Below are positions 1 through 10,794 of a stretch of DNA of 64,000 nucleotides, in pieces. This DNA comes from Dermatophagoides farinae. Lineage: Eukaryota > Arthropoda > Arachnida > Sarcoptiformes > Pyroglyphidae. A program made the translations under genes and the position numbers. Position 1 is the first letter of the stretch. The number at the start of each line of letters is the position of its first letter. The stretch covers positions 4,689,501-4,753,500 of the forward strand of contig NC_134681.1 of assembly GCF_024713945.1 (NCBI RefSeq), given 5' to 3'. The notes below the pieces were generated by a model, which was given only the letters and a program-made list of their open reading frames with translations, was not told the DNA's origin and did no database searches.

Positions 1-1142
1 ATATGGATCAATTGGCCATATAAATTGTTTTCAGTATGAATGAATGAATGAATGAATGAATGGAAACAATTCTCAAGTTAAATGATCATCATCATCATCA
101 TCATTATTACAATGGCCATCATTGTTGACTATTATCATCAAGTTTTGTAAATCACCTGGCCACACACACACACACAACACACACACACAGCCAATTGAAA
201 TAATGATGGACAGTCCACAAGATGAAATGAAATTATTTCTTTTCATTTGTATATTTGTTTTTATTTGAAAATAATTTCATAATTTTTTTAAGTATTAAAA
301 TTGACTTTTTTTCAAAAACAAACAAACAAACAAACAAAAATTTAGTTTTTAAATCTAGAACAATAATTATCGACAGAAATTTGGATTTTCCATTTTTTTT
401 TTCAATGCGATTTCAAAGTCAATAGCGACAATTAATTTTTTTTTTGTTTTTTTTTTTTTGGTGAAATTAAAGAATTTTACTTTCACTTTATTTTATTGTT
501 GCTTTTTGCGTACAAGCAAGTTTTCTGTATAATTGTAAAATGGATATAACATAAAACAAATATGGATGGGAAGTTCAAATGATACGGATACATTGCTTTT
601 GACCATACAATGATGATGGTGAAAAAATTAAAAATCTGGGAGTTACTTTTACTCGATTTTTCTGTCTCTCTCTCTCTCTTATTTTATTACTCTCAAAATT
701 TTATTTGACATTTGAGATTTATTTTCAAAGCAAAAAAAAAAGTGAGAGTGATTGGGAGAGAGAGAGAGAACACCGGTGCAAATCCTTTTTCTATGCAAAA
801 TGCCAATCTTAGAGAAAAAAAATGAACGAAAAAATATTTAACACGCGCACATTTTTTGTTTTCTTTTCTTTTTTTTTTTTTGAAACACACGCGTTTTTCT
901 TACTGTTTAACTGTTTAGCTAGCTAGTTAGCCAAAGATCATGATCTTTATTGATGATGAACGATGAATAGTGGGAATGAATAAATGTTTATGGCCACACA
1001 CACACACACACACAAATACATACCAAACTATTATTTTTTTTTTTTTTGAGTAGCAAAAAAAATGAGATTCCCCACAAAATCCATCACCATCACCACCACC
1101 ACCACCACCACCAACAAACATAGTTTCATTAGTTTAGCTCGG
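1..1142. other. Intergenic, low-complexity sequence
   Basis: No gene was recognised. The stretch holds a TGAA tetranucleotide run near 38-61, ATC and CA microsatellites, several long T or A runs, a TC run near 663-679 and a CCA-rich run near 1082-1112. Open frames here are short and made of simple sequence. Confidence 0.6.
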
Positions 1143-1150
1143 TTATAAAA
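1143..1150 (+). promoter_or_regulatory. Candidate TATA box of the cuticle gene
   Basis: TTATAAAA lies about 225 bp before the start codon of the glycine-rich cuticle protein, in a short interval of less repetitive sequence. Cuticle protein genes commonly have TATA promoters. Start-site mapping is not possible from sequence, so this is a motif-level call. Confidence 0.35.
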
Positions 1151-1373
1151 ACCTCGTATTTTTTGGATTAATACTTCAATTTGATGTTTCATCATATTTG
1201 AAGATCATCATCATCATCGTCGTCGTATTTTATTCTGTTTTTTTCTAGTGAACTTTTGTTTTTTTTGTGTGTTTCCATTGTATCTCTTTGTGTGTGTGTG
1301 TGTGTGATATTTGTAATTGTTTCATCACCTTTTATTCATATATTATTCGTTTTAAAATCATATATAAATAAAA

Positions 1374-2735
1374 ATGAAAAATATCAATTTGATTGTCGTT
1401 TTATTGTTGGCGACCATTTATTCAACATATGCTGCAAGATATATTCGATCAGTGAAAGGTGGTCGAGGTTTTGGTGGTAGCGCTGGTGGTTATCAATCTT
1501 CATCACCACTTTCACCATCTCGTACACGATTTAGTGGTGGTGGTGGTGGTGGTGGCCTTTCATCATCATATGGTGGTAGTTCCAGTGGTTTTCCTTCATC
1601 TGGTGGATCATTAGGTGGTAGCTATGGTGGCAGTGGTGGAGCTCCAACTAGCACTGGTTCATATGGTGCTGGTGGTGGTGGATTTGGTGGTGGACAATAT
1701 GCAGAAGAAGAGGTAATTGATAATAATTATTTAATTGATTAATTGAATTCGATTGAATAACAAACAATTGATTATTTGTTGAATTTTTTATCCATTCTAA
1801 CACGTATAAAACAACCATGTTGATGAATGGATAGAAATTCAATCAATCGATAAAAAAAAATTTAAAATTTTTTCGTTGATAGTATTATTGTCAAAAAAAA
1901 AGATTGAATATCAAATGCCAAATAATTCATTGATATTCATTATGTGGTGAAAAAATTTTGATTCAAGCATGATTGATCATTTTTGATCATGTTTGCAAAA
2001 TCATAATTAATTCAAGTTTTCAATTAGATGCTAATACTATGTATATTTTTTTACATTTTAATCATAGCATCCAGCACCAGAACCATATAACTTTCAATAT
2101 GCTGCCAATGATGAATATGGTAATAATCAATATCGTAATGAAGAACAAGATCAAAGTGGTACCATTCGTGGATCATATGGTTATACAGATGCAAATGGTT
2201 TATATCGAGTTGTCGATTATGTTGCTGATAATGATGGTTTCAGAGGTAAATTTTTTTTTTATTCATTTCAATGAATAAAAATTTATCGTTTTTTTTTTTG
2301 CTATCAGCATCGATTCGATCAAACGAACCAGGTGGTTTAACTGAACCAAACCCAACGACTGGTTCGGTTGATAGTCCAGCCGATGTTCAATTGTCACCAG
2401 ATACAGTACCAGCTTCGGTTAGGCAACAACAAGAACAATATACTTCGGCAGCTGCCGGTTCTGGAAGATATCGAGGTGGTGGTAGCAGCGGTGGATATGG
2501 TGGAAACGCTGGTACATCTGGCGGTTCGGGATATAGTGGTGGTTCCAGTAGCGGCGGCGGAGGTGGTGGATTTAGTTTTGGTGGTGGTAGCAGTTCTCAT
2601 GGTGGTGGTGCTTCTGGATATGGTGGTGGATTTTCTGGTACCAGTGGTGGTGGTGGTGGTGGTAGTAGTAGCGGTGGTTATAGAGGTGGTGCTGCTGGAC
2701 CTATTACACAGCAAAAATTGTCTGGAAAATATTGA
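1374..2735 (+). CDS. Glycine-rich cuticle protein with Rebers-Riddiford domain
   Basis: Secreted structural protein of the exoskeleton that should bind chitin. Three exons, 1374-1712, 2068-2245 and 2308-2735, join in phase to 314 residues. Residues 1-20 are a clear signal peptide (MKNINLIVVLLLATIYSTYA). The first exon is then Gly/Ser-rich. Exon 2, residues about 114-172, carries the chitin-binding Rebers-Riddiford domain: PEPYNFQYAANDEYGN, then GSYGYTDANG and VVDYVADNDGF, closest to the RR-1 type. Exon 3 is a second Gly/Ser/Tyr-rich block with GGYGG, GGSGYSGG and GGGFSFGG runs. The layout, with an RR domain between two glycine-rich arms, is common in arthropod cuticle proteins. All splice sites are GT-AG. 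The domain family is certain; the exact cuticle type is not. Confidence 0.9.
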
Positions 2736-4819
2736 ACTTAAACACAAAATGGCAAGTATCAAGAAAAAATCCTATTTTTTTATTATTATTATTATTTTAC
2801 GTTCCGGTAGGAATCAATTATTCAAATTTGTCATAAGACTTATGTATATCGAATCTGTTTAATCGGATATTTGAACAAATAATTTTCATTTAAAGTTTTG
2901 AATGATGAAATTGTTCACAATAGTAGATTATTATTATTGAAGGGATCTACTTACAGTTGAACCCCAAAAAATTTTCTCTTTTTATTCTAATAAATTTTTT
3001 TTTGTATCCACTTTTTCCCCACCCCCATTTTCTACTTATTAGCGGCCGATATTCTCATTTATAAAACAAAAACAAAAAAAAAAACATCATCCACTTCCGA
3101 TTTTTTTTCTACATTCCTCACCATTACGCAATCAATATATATAAAAGACATTGAATTATTTTTTTTCCATTTTAAAATTTTTGTTGTTTTGTTTCATTCA
3201 AAAAAAAAAATTTTCACTTTTCATTTTCATTTTCATTTTTTTTTTTCATTATGATGTTAATTTTTTTTTACTTTCACTTTCACTTTTTTTTCACTTTCTT
3301 CTCATTTTTTTTCCATGTGTAATGTATTATTTGCTATTTGTTGTTGTTGTTGATGTTGTTTTTTTTTTCATAATTTTTTTTTCTCTTTGTCATCATTCAT
3401 CATTCTGAAGTAAACAAAACAAAACAAAACAAAAAAAAAATCGGAGAAAAAACGAACGTTTACATTATTGCAGAAAAAAAACGGCAGCGATATTGTTGTT
3501 GTTGTTGTTATTCAATCACCAGTAATAATTGGATTTATTGGCTTGTAAAATTACGGTAAAACAAGGTAGTGAAAAAAAGAAAATAAGAATGATTGATTTT
3601 AATAATAAATAGCCAAAAAAAATGAATATTTTCAAGTTTATGATGAGTTTTTTTTGTTCATTTGTTTTTCTCCTTTTATTTATTTTATCATCAATAATTT
3701 TAAACGTTTTAAAATGAAAAAAATAGAGACATTGAGAAATTTTAAAATAAATTCATAATTTCAACAAACAAACAAACAAACAAAACGAAAAAAATTTTTT
3801 TTTTGCATATCCGCATACATTTATTGCTTCCATTATATATATGAATATTAATCATAATTTAAATATGTTTACAATCGATTAAAAATGATGATTATCGATC
3901 ATTTTCATTTGTTCATTATCATCGATAATAAAATGTTGATGATCGATCAATTTGAATATAATGATGATTTGGATAAAAGATTGATGAAAATAAAATAAAT
4001 TTTTTTTTGCCATTTCTCTCTGTGTATGCGTTCATTGTCATTGTGATGAGAAGAAAATCCTGGAAATAAAAAAAAAATCTCATTGATCGATTACAAGTGT
4101 GGCCATGTGTGTGTGTGTGTCGGTGTTGGCTAATGATTTATTTGATACATGATGATCAATTTAGTTTAATATCAAATTTCGTAATCAAACAAAACAAGGA
4201 TAGATAGATGACAAATCATTGTAATTTGGATGGGTCATCATCATCATCATTTTTTTCTGATCAATTTTTTTTGTGGATTGTCCAATATAAATATTGTTGA
4301 TGTTTTCTTTTTTTCTATTGCAAAATATCTATATACAAAAAAAAATCACATGTGATATATATGAAATTATTATTGCTCAGATTTAAAAAATTTGATCATC
4401 GATTTTTTTTTGTTTTGTTTTTTGTTTTTTGTTGTTTTTTTCTTGCCTCTATCATCATTATCAATGATGATGATTTGTTTACTTTTTCACCATCCAATAT
4501 CACGAATTTTCATCATGATCATAGAATTTTTTTTTTTGTGTGTCATTTTTTTCACCCATTTTTTTATATTATTTCAAATTGCAAATCTTTTTCTAACCAC
4601 CGCCATTTATTGTTACTGTTTGTTTGTTTGTTTTTTTTTCTTCATTGTTGAAATTTTTGCCTGTATTACCACATCATTTTGGATGCAAAGATATATAATA
4701 ATATATATATAAATTATTCATCATCATCAACTTGATGATTTGATCATCATCATTATAAATATCGGTTGTGTATGTTGATATCATTTATACAAATTATCAT
4801 TATCAACAACAACAACAAC
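2736..4819. other. Intergenic, T-rich
   Basis: About 2.1 kb with no supported gene. It is dominated by T and A runs, CAAA and AAACA repeats near 3413-3430 and 3765-3783, GTT repeats near 3340-3355 and 3492-3510, and a GT run near 4107-4118. Open frames around 3150-3410 and 4350-4710 translate to Phe/Leu/Ser runs from poly-T and are not credible genes. Confidence 0.6.
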
Positions 4820-5998
4820 ATGTCGACATTACGAAAAAATTTCTGTCAAATTTTCAGTGAAAAATTGCCATTATTACCAATTACAAATGAATATCGAAGA
4901 TATCGATTAATGTCACAAGCTGGCCAAGATTTACAATATGTTCTCGATCAAATGGACAATCAATTATCTGATCGTATTATGTATTGTCCTACAAAGGATC
5001 TGTTATTTGATAAATATCAACATGCAATATATGAATTATTCAATGCTGAGATTAATATTTATTGTAAAATCAATAAATTAATACATATCTATCAACGACC
5101 AATGCTTATGTGTCGTATAATTTCACCAGAAGAATCTGTCATTATTTTCTCTGACCTACAACGATTAGCTGAAATTCATTCGAATCTGATTAAAAATCTT
5201 GCAATGCTTCAAACAAACGGTTTGTTTGAATGTCCAGTGAATGCTATGTTTGAATTCACTAAATCATTATATTATTATCAAATCTATTGTTCAAATCTAA
5301 TTCAATCGAGAAAAATTTTACATAAAAAAATGCAACAAAAACAATTTGTCAATTTTTTACAATCAGAAAGAATACAAAAATATGGTGAAAAATTGGATTT
5401 AGCATCACATCTAGATCAACCAAGACGACATTTGATGAAATATCCATTAATATTGGCCGAAATTCGTCGCCGAACTGTTGATCAACAGGAAATTGATCAA
5501 TTGAATAAATTAAGTGAACATATAACCACATTTATTAGTCAAATTGATGAACAAATTGATGAGAATAAATTTCATGATCTAATCAACAAATTTTCCATAC
5601 GAACAAAACATTCAATGAATATTAAAAACAAAATACTGTCCACTTGTACACGATTAATATTATTATCATCGGTTTATTGTTGGCCAAAAAAGTGGCCAAA
5701 AAATTGTCTTATTCTTTTGGATCGTTTACTTATATTGGCACGTTGTTCAGCATTGGGTAATAAATTTCGTATTCGTTCAATAATCGAAATTGGCAATGAT
5801 CTACATTATCATCGTAAATCCAAAAATCATAAAAATTTTAATAATAATTCAACCACAAAACAACATTCAAAATGGTTACGTTTATATTCAACAAATGAAT
5901 CAATCAATTTTGATATAACCATTAAATTCAAACAACAAGATGATCGTATCGTTTGGTTACGATATTTGGCCACTTTATTCAATTTGATTGCTAGATGA
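4820..5998 (+). CDS. NET1/ARHGEF3-like Rho guanine exchange factor
   Basis: Predicted exchange factor that loads GTP on Rho-type GTPases through a Dbl-homology (DH) domain followed by a PH domain. One uninterrupted frame of 392 residues; the ATG at 4820 (MSTLRKNF) is chosen because upstream codons are Ile/Asn runs. Family signals in order: AGQDLQYVLDQ near residues 33-43, FSDLQRLAEIHSNL near 110-125, YYYQIYCSNLI near 152-162, KLDLASHLDQPRRHLMKYPL near 193-212 (the conserved third DH helix; NET1 proteins have KLDL, then FLD-P-R and KYPLLL here), and a PH-like end finishing FKQQDDRIVWLRYLATLF. It is shorter than vertebrate NET1 and has no intron, unlike nearly all its neighbours. The NET1/ARHGEF3 subfamily is inferred from remembered family sequence. 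Confidence 0.75.
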   Translation: MSTLRKNFCQIFSEKLPLLPITNEYRRYRLMSQAGQDLQYVLDQMDNQLSDRIMYCPTKDLLFDKYQHAIYELFNAEINIYCKINKLIHIYQRPMLMCRIISPEESVIIFSDLQRLAEIHSNLIKNLAMLQTNGLFECPVNAMFEFTKSLYYYQIYCSNLIQSRKILHKKMQQKQFVNFLQSERIQKYGEKLDLASHLDQPRRHLMKYPLILAEIRRRTVDQQEIDQLNKLSEHITTFISQIDEQIDENKFHDLINKFSIRTKHSMNIKNKILSTCTRLILLSSVYCWPKKWPKNCLILLDRLLILARCSALGNKFRIRSIIEIGNDLHYHRKSKNHKNFNNNSTTKQHSKWLRLYSTNESINFDITIKFKQQDDRIVWLRYLATLFNLIAR

Positions 5999-6057
5999 TT
6001 TGAATTGATTTTTGTAATCCAAAAAAAAAAAAAAAATAAAAAATAAAAAATAAAAAA
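5999..6057. other. Shared 3' region of two convergent genes
   Basis: Only 59 bp separate the stop codons of the exchange-factor gene (+) and the membrane-protein gene (-). The spacer is an A run followed by repeated AATAAA-like units; the first AATAAA, at 6035-6040, suits the plus-strand gene. The nearest AATAAA for the minus-strand gene lies at 5974-5979, inside the last codons of the exchange factor. Confidence 0.5.
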
Positions 6058-7334
6058 TTAAAGACGACATTCATTCATAACAATCTTATTGACATTTTTC
6101 ATGATTGGTGTGCTAGGACGAGCCCAAAGCCAATATTGTCCACTACCGCCACTAGTTGATGGATTAGTTTTTTCTATTGATAATGGTTCGGATAATTTTC
6201 TTTGAAATTTTTCACTCTTAAATATCATTTGACGTTGAATTTCCAATGTTGGTGGTGGTGGTGGTTGTGTTGATTGTGATGACATTTGAAACAAACAATT
6301 TTCATTGATCGATGATGAAATATTTGATGATGATTGATCAATAATCATGCCATTATTATCGAAAGCTAAATCATATTTAGATATGGATTTAATACCATCA
6401 CCATCATCATCATCATCATTATTGTTATAGCTGTTTTTTCTCTTTTTCATTTCAAATCAAAAAAAAAAAAAAAAAAACACATGATAAAATCTATCAACAA
6501 TCAAATAATCAAATATACTGACCATTAAAATACATATAGCAATTATAGCGATTAATAATATTATTTCAATCTGTAACAATAATAACCATATCCAAATTGT
6601 AAACCATTGTCCAGCAGTATTAATAATGTTGTTGTTATTGTTATTATTATTAGTCAAATTGACACGTGTACGATTCATTGATTTCATTGTTGTTTCAGTA
6701 ATATTTTCTCCATTATATGGAACAATGGTTATTTCATCGACATTTGACTTGCTGGTTGAATTAATGATTGAATCAACAGTTGTTGAGATTATTTGGTCCA
6801 CATTTAATGTGTCGGTTATATTCTCGTATATGGCCAAAATGATTGATGATTTCATATTTTTTATGATTGTTTCGACTATTTTCTATGATTTAAATGAACA
6901 AACAATTGATCATCGATATCTGTAATCATCATCATATATATAATCAATTTAATTACCTCAATTTCTGTAATTGTTTGATTATTCAGGCAACAATTATCTA
7001 TTTGACCGTTTGTATTTAGACGATTAATTTTGTCATTATTTAATTTTTGTTGGCCATCATCGTCAACAGTTGGTCGAAAATTATCAACAATTTGTTCGTC
7101 AATTTTGTTCATATTAGTCATTGTTGTCATTGATTCGGATTGTTCATCTGATTGAATTGTCGATGTTATTAATGTTGATGTTATTACATTCTGATTCATT
7201 GTTATCGATTCTTGACCATCATGAATATCGATCATATCGATTGTCGTAATTATTGGCCATTGTTCATCATACGAACAGGTTAAAACAAATAATGATGATG
7301 TCCAGAATATGAAAATTATCACCGTAATATCCAT
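6058..7334 (-). CDS. Unrecognised single-pass membrane protein
   Basis: No family was recognised. Three exons, 7334-6957, 6882-6523 and 6441-6058, join in phase to 373 residues. The start MDITVIIFIFWTSSLFVLTC is a good signal peptide. The ectodomain, residues about 20-215, is Thr/Ser/Asn/Asp-rich with many N-x-S/T sites (NQT, NIT, NST, NRT, NLT). A strong transmembrane segment follows at about 218-246 (WIWLLLLQIEIILLIAIIAI). The splice falls right after it, and exon 3 begins with RKNSYNNN, a plausible stop-transfer. The cytoplasmic tail has a polyproline patch (PPPPP) and a less biased end, GQYWLWARPSTP and KIVMNECRL. The exon 2 donor is GTCAGT, weaker than the others but the only one that keeps frame. 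This suggests a heavily glycosylated type I receptor or adhesion protein; the function is unknown. Confidence 0.6.
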
Positions 7335-7789
7335 TATTATTGAATAATAGGTTTCAATGTTTTATCGGAGAAAAATTAATCTAAAGTGTAAACACCAAAC
7401 ATTATTATTATAAATATAAAATACCAACCTATATATTTTCGACAATTCGAACGAAAATAAAATGAAAAAACTCCCCATTCTAATGAGTGTTTCTTTTCAA
7501 AAATTTTTTTTCTGTTTCTTTCGTTTGCATATTTTGTTAAAATGAACAAATGATGATATACAATAATAAACTATTCAATAGCACTAAAAGTCGAAATAAA
7601 TAAATTACTTGTATTTCGATTTCGATGACAAAAAACTGCTGTCAATAATTTGTTGTCATGACAGATAAAAGATGGCACCACAACCGCTTATTTTAGCTAT
7701 TTTTTATCGAATTCTATCATCGTTTCAACAAAAACCATGTTGATACATTTAGAATAATTGAAAAAATTTACTTTATTTTACTTTGATGT
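7335..7789. other. Intergenic between two minus-strand genes
   Basis: About 455 bp of AT-rich DNA. It should hold the promoter of the membrane-protein gene next to 7334 and the 3' end of the RCC1-BTB gene. TTTATT at 7772-7777 gives an AATAAA on the minus strand just after the RCC1-BTB stop codon. No other gene is seen. Confidence 0.5.
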
Positions 7790-10432
7790 TCATGATGAAA
7801 AAGTTTTCAAATGATTTGAAAAATCCGTCATAAATTCTTTTAGAATTTGATCATTGTTCAATATAAAACATTGAAAATCAGATCCACGAAACAATTTTAT
7901 CATATCTTGTTTTACCGTTTCCATACAGATTTGTTTCAATTCATCTAAACAAACATTTTGTTCATTCAAATCTGATGTGGTCATCATACAGTATTGGCTA
8001 TAAAAATGGCATACATTTTCACCGCTTATATGACATTGTATCTGTTGAATAACTTTGGATCGAATATTTGAATCATTAAATAAGTTGGCCAAATGATATA
8101 ATTGTATCAGCTGCTTATCGGTCATATGAATCCAAGGAAATCGTCCATGATATATGTGATAAATGAATAATTCGAATATTTCATTATTAAAAAACCATTG
8201 ATTATTGACAGGTAATTCAATACAATCCATTTTAAATAACTTTGATCGGATAGAATCGATTGATTCATCTGAAGAAAAATTTGCCATTTGTATTATATTT
8301 TTAAATAATCTTGAACGTTCTATATTAGCAAATGATTGATAGATATTTCCATGAACAAATATGACAAGTTTATGACATTTTATATTGATTTCTACTTTTT
8401 CTTCAGTTTTTGCATCTTGATCATTTATAAAACAAAATTTCAAATCAAATGTTTCTTCACGTTTTCGATAAATTTTTTCCAATAAATCAAATCTTTCCAT
8501 TTCGGGAATAGATAGAAATGTTTTTATACAAAAATCTTTTACCGATGATAATTCTAATCGCAATGCTTGACTAAATAATGAACAGATTTGTTCCATACAA
8601 TCGGAACATTTTTCCACAATATAATTTAGACAACAATCCATAAGTAATTTATCTTCCATTAATTCAGCTATACGTAGTAATTCAATTAAATCTTGTTTGG
8701 CAATAATGAAAAATTTTTGTGAACTATATTGAAACATTAGATAAGCATACATGGCACGTTCATTGACTAAATCTTTATCCAATAGAAGTAAATAATATCG
8801 TTTTCGTTGTCTATTCAATGGTTGAATAAATTTTGTCATTAAAACACCATCGGCTGAACAAACATCGGCACTCAATGATTGTGGTTGACCACCATCCAAA
8901 TCGTTCGATTCTTCAGGCGGTGGTGTCAATGGTGATTGATTTTCGGCAACAATTATCCATGATTTTGGTAATCGTTGAAAAAAATTACTAAATCTTTCCA
9001 ATATTAATTGTTGAACGAATATTATTCGTTGACAATCGAATAGTTGACATGGTGAACCAAATCCGATGGCAATATCACATTCATTTGGATTGTTTAATGT
9101 TTCCAATAATTTGTTATTCGTAACATTGATATCATTATTGGCTTGAATAAGAATACGTTTGAATGGAAAATTAATCTGATATTTTCCATGCAACAATTTA
9201 CGATCATCAGTATTTCTAGATATATCAAAATTGGCCAAAATCTGATTCATTGTTTGATGTATCGGTGATAAAATTCCCAATGAACATAATGATATCTTAT
9301 GTATGAAATTATTTTTATCATCCGAATGGTTTGATGCCGTAGGTTTCATTGGTCCCCACACAAAAAATTTACCACCATTTAACATGGATTTAGCAATAGA
9401 AATATCCGATTTAGACCATGCTCCAATCTGTCCAATAGGTTCATCAAGTGGTACTAATACCGGTTTCGTAAAATTTATTGAATCTGATGTTATATTTACA
9501 CCACATTGACCTTGTTGATTGTTACCCATGGCCCAAACTTTTCCATCATATGTTAACATTAATGTATGATTCTGACCACATCGAACCGATTGAATTAAAA
9601 TATTTGTATTCAATTTTGTCGGTGACAATACATTTGTTTTCAAATCATCATGACCACATTGACCAGTTTGATTCCAGCCCCAAACAAATAATTCACCTAA
9701 ATCATCATAATCGATTATGATAATTGATTTTTATTATTTATGATTAAAAAATCAATTCAACACTAAAAACAAACCTTTAAGATTTACAGCAGCTGAATGC
9801 CAACCACCACAAGCAATATCAACAAAATCCACTCCACCAAATGATTGTGTTTGTGTAAAATCTGTCAATTGAATAGGTTTTAATTGATGAAATGTTGTAC
9901 CATTTCCAACAGAACCGGTTAAATTTGAACCAAACGAATAAAGATGATTGGTAACCGTTAATAATAAAGAATGATGTAGACCACATGCAAGATCTACAAT
10001 TGGATCCTTAATAGAATTGATCAATGATGGTTTACCAATATGTGAATTTGAACGCGATAAGCCCAATTGACCAAATCGATTATCACCCCATGAATAGCAT
10101 CTACCATTATTTGTTAATGCTAATACAAAAAGCTGACCCGAACAAAGTTTAATCAAATGTTGACTAGATAATTCACGAATCAAGGTAGGTTTTTTTGCTT
10201 GTATAAACGGTGATTGATTAATACCCAAACAGCCTGATGCATTGTGGCCATAAGCATAGCATTTATTATCATTTGTTGTCCAAATTACGCTCAAAAAATT
10301 TGCTTTAGGTGAATCACGATTATAAATCTTGGTCATCAATTGGATATTGGCTGGATCAAAATGTAATCGTTGAGATACATAACCAAACTTTGTATATTCA
10401 TTTTGTTGTTCATTACTGGACATTTTATCCAT
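7790..10432 (-). CDS. RCC1-repeat protein with two BTB domains
   Basis: Two exons, 10432-9775 and 9696-7790, splice in phase (the codon for G at about residue 220 is split) to about 854 residues. The N-terminal half is a run of RCC1 propeller blades, with CYAYGHNASGCLG, CYSWGDNRFGQLGL, LYSFGSNLTGSVG, LFVWGWNQTGQCG and VWAMGNNQQGQCG repeats at roughly residues 40-300. Two BTB/POZ-like units follow: one at about 425-590 (CDIAIGFGSPCQ, later LIELLRIAELMEDKLLMDCC) and a more diverged one at about 635-785 (FDLKFCFIND, IKCHKLVIFVHG, LIQLYHLANLF). BTB proteins of this kind often act as cullin-3 substrate adaptors. RCBTB1/2 are shorter with one BTB, whereas IBtk has RCC1 repeats and two BTBs but also ankyrin repeats, which are absent here. 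The start is MDKMSSNEQQ; the Met three codons later is equally possible. Confidence 0.8.
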
Positions 10433-10794
10433 CACAAAAATATCATTGAACCAAAAAAAAAAAAAAATGTTGCCAAGTTGAATTTTTCGAAAAACAATGC
10501 CGATTTTGATAGAACAAAAAGAAGAGAAAAAAATACTCATCACTATGTTGATTTCATCAAATTTAAACATTCATCATCATTCATCATTGTCATGGTTGAT
10601 GTGAGTATTGATCATCAGTACAAATATTTCTTAGCTTTTTTTCAGTATTTAAACAATGACATTTTATGCTTTTGTCATTTCATTCTCATCCACATTTTTT
10701 ATTTTTATCTTTTGTTTGAAGCAACTCTGATTGGCAATCATCATTTGATTTTATTTCATTGACCATATTTGAAAATCGTCCTTAATCTTCAAAG
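10433..10794. promoter_or_regulatory. Bidirectional promoter interval (RCC1-BTB / ABCH)
   Basis: The 362 bp between two head-to-head start codons must contain the 5' regions of both genes. It is AT-rich with an A run near 10447-10466 and no clear TATA box on either side. Shared regulation is inferred from geometry only. Confidence 0.4.

Noticed and set aside
2394-2762. Thr/Ser-rich minus-strand frame over the cuticle gene
   Set aside because: It is the shadow of the glycine-rich coding repeats on the opposite strand.
3151-3408. Phe-rich membrane-like frame in the 2.7-4.8 kb gap (similar ones at 4352-4712)
   Set aside because: The hydrophobic residues come from poly-T tracts. There is no balanced composition or splice support.
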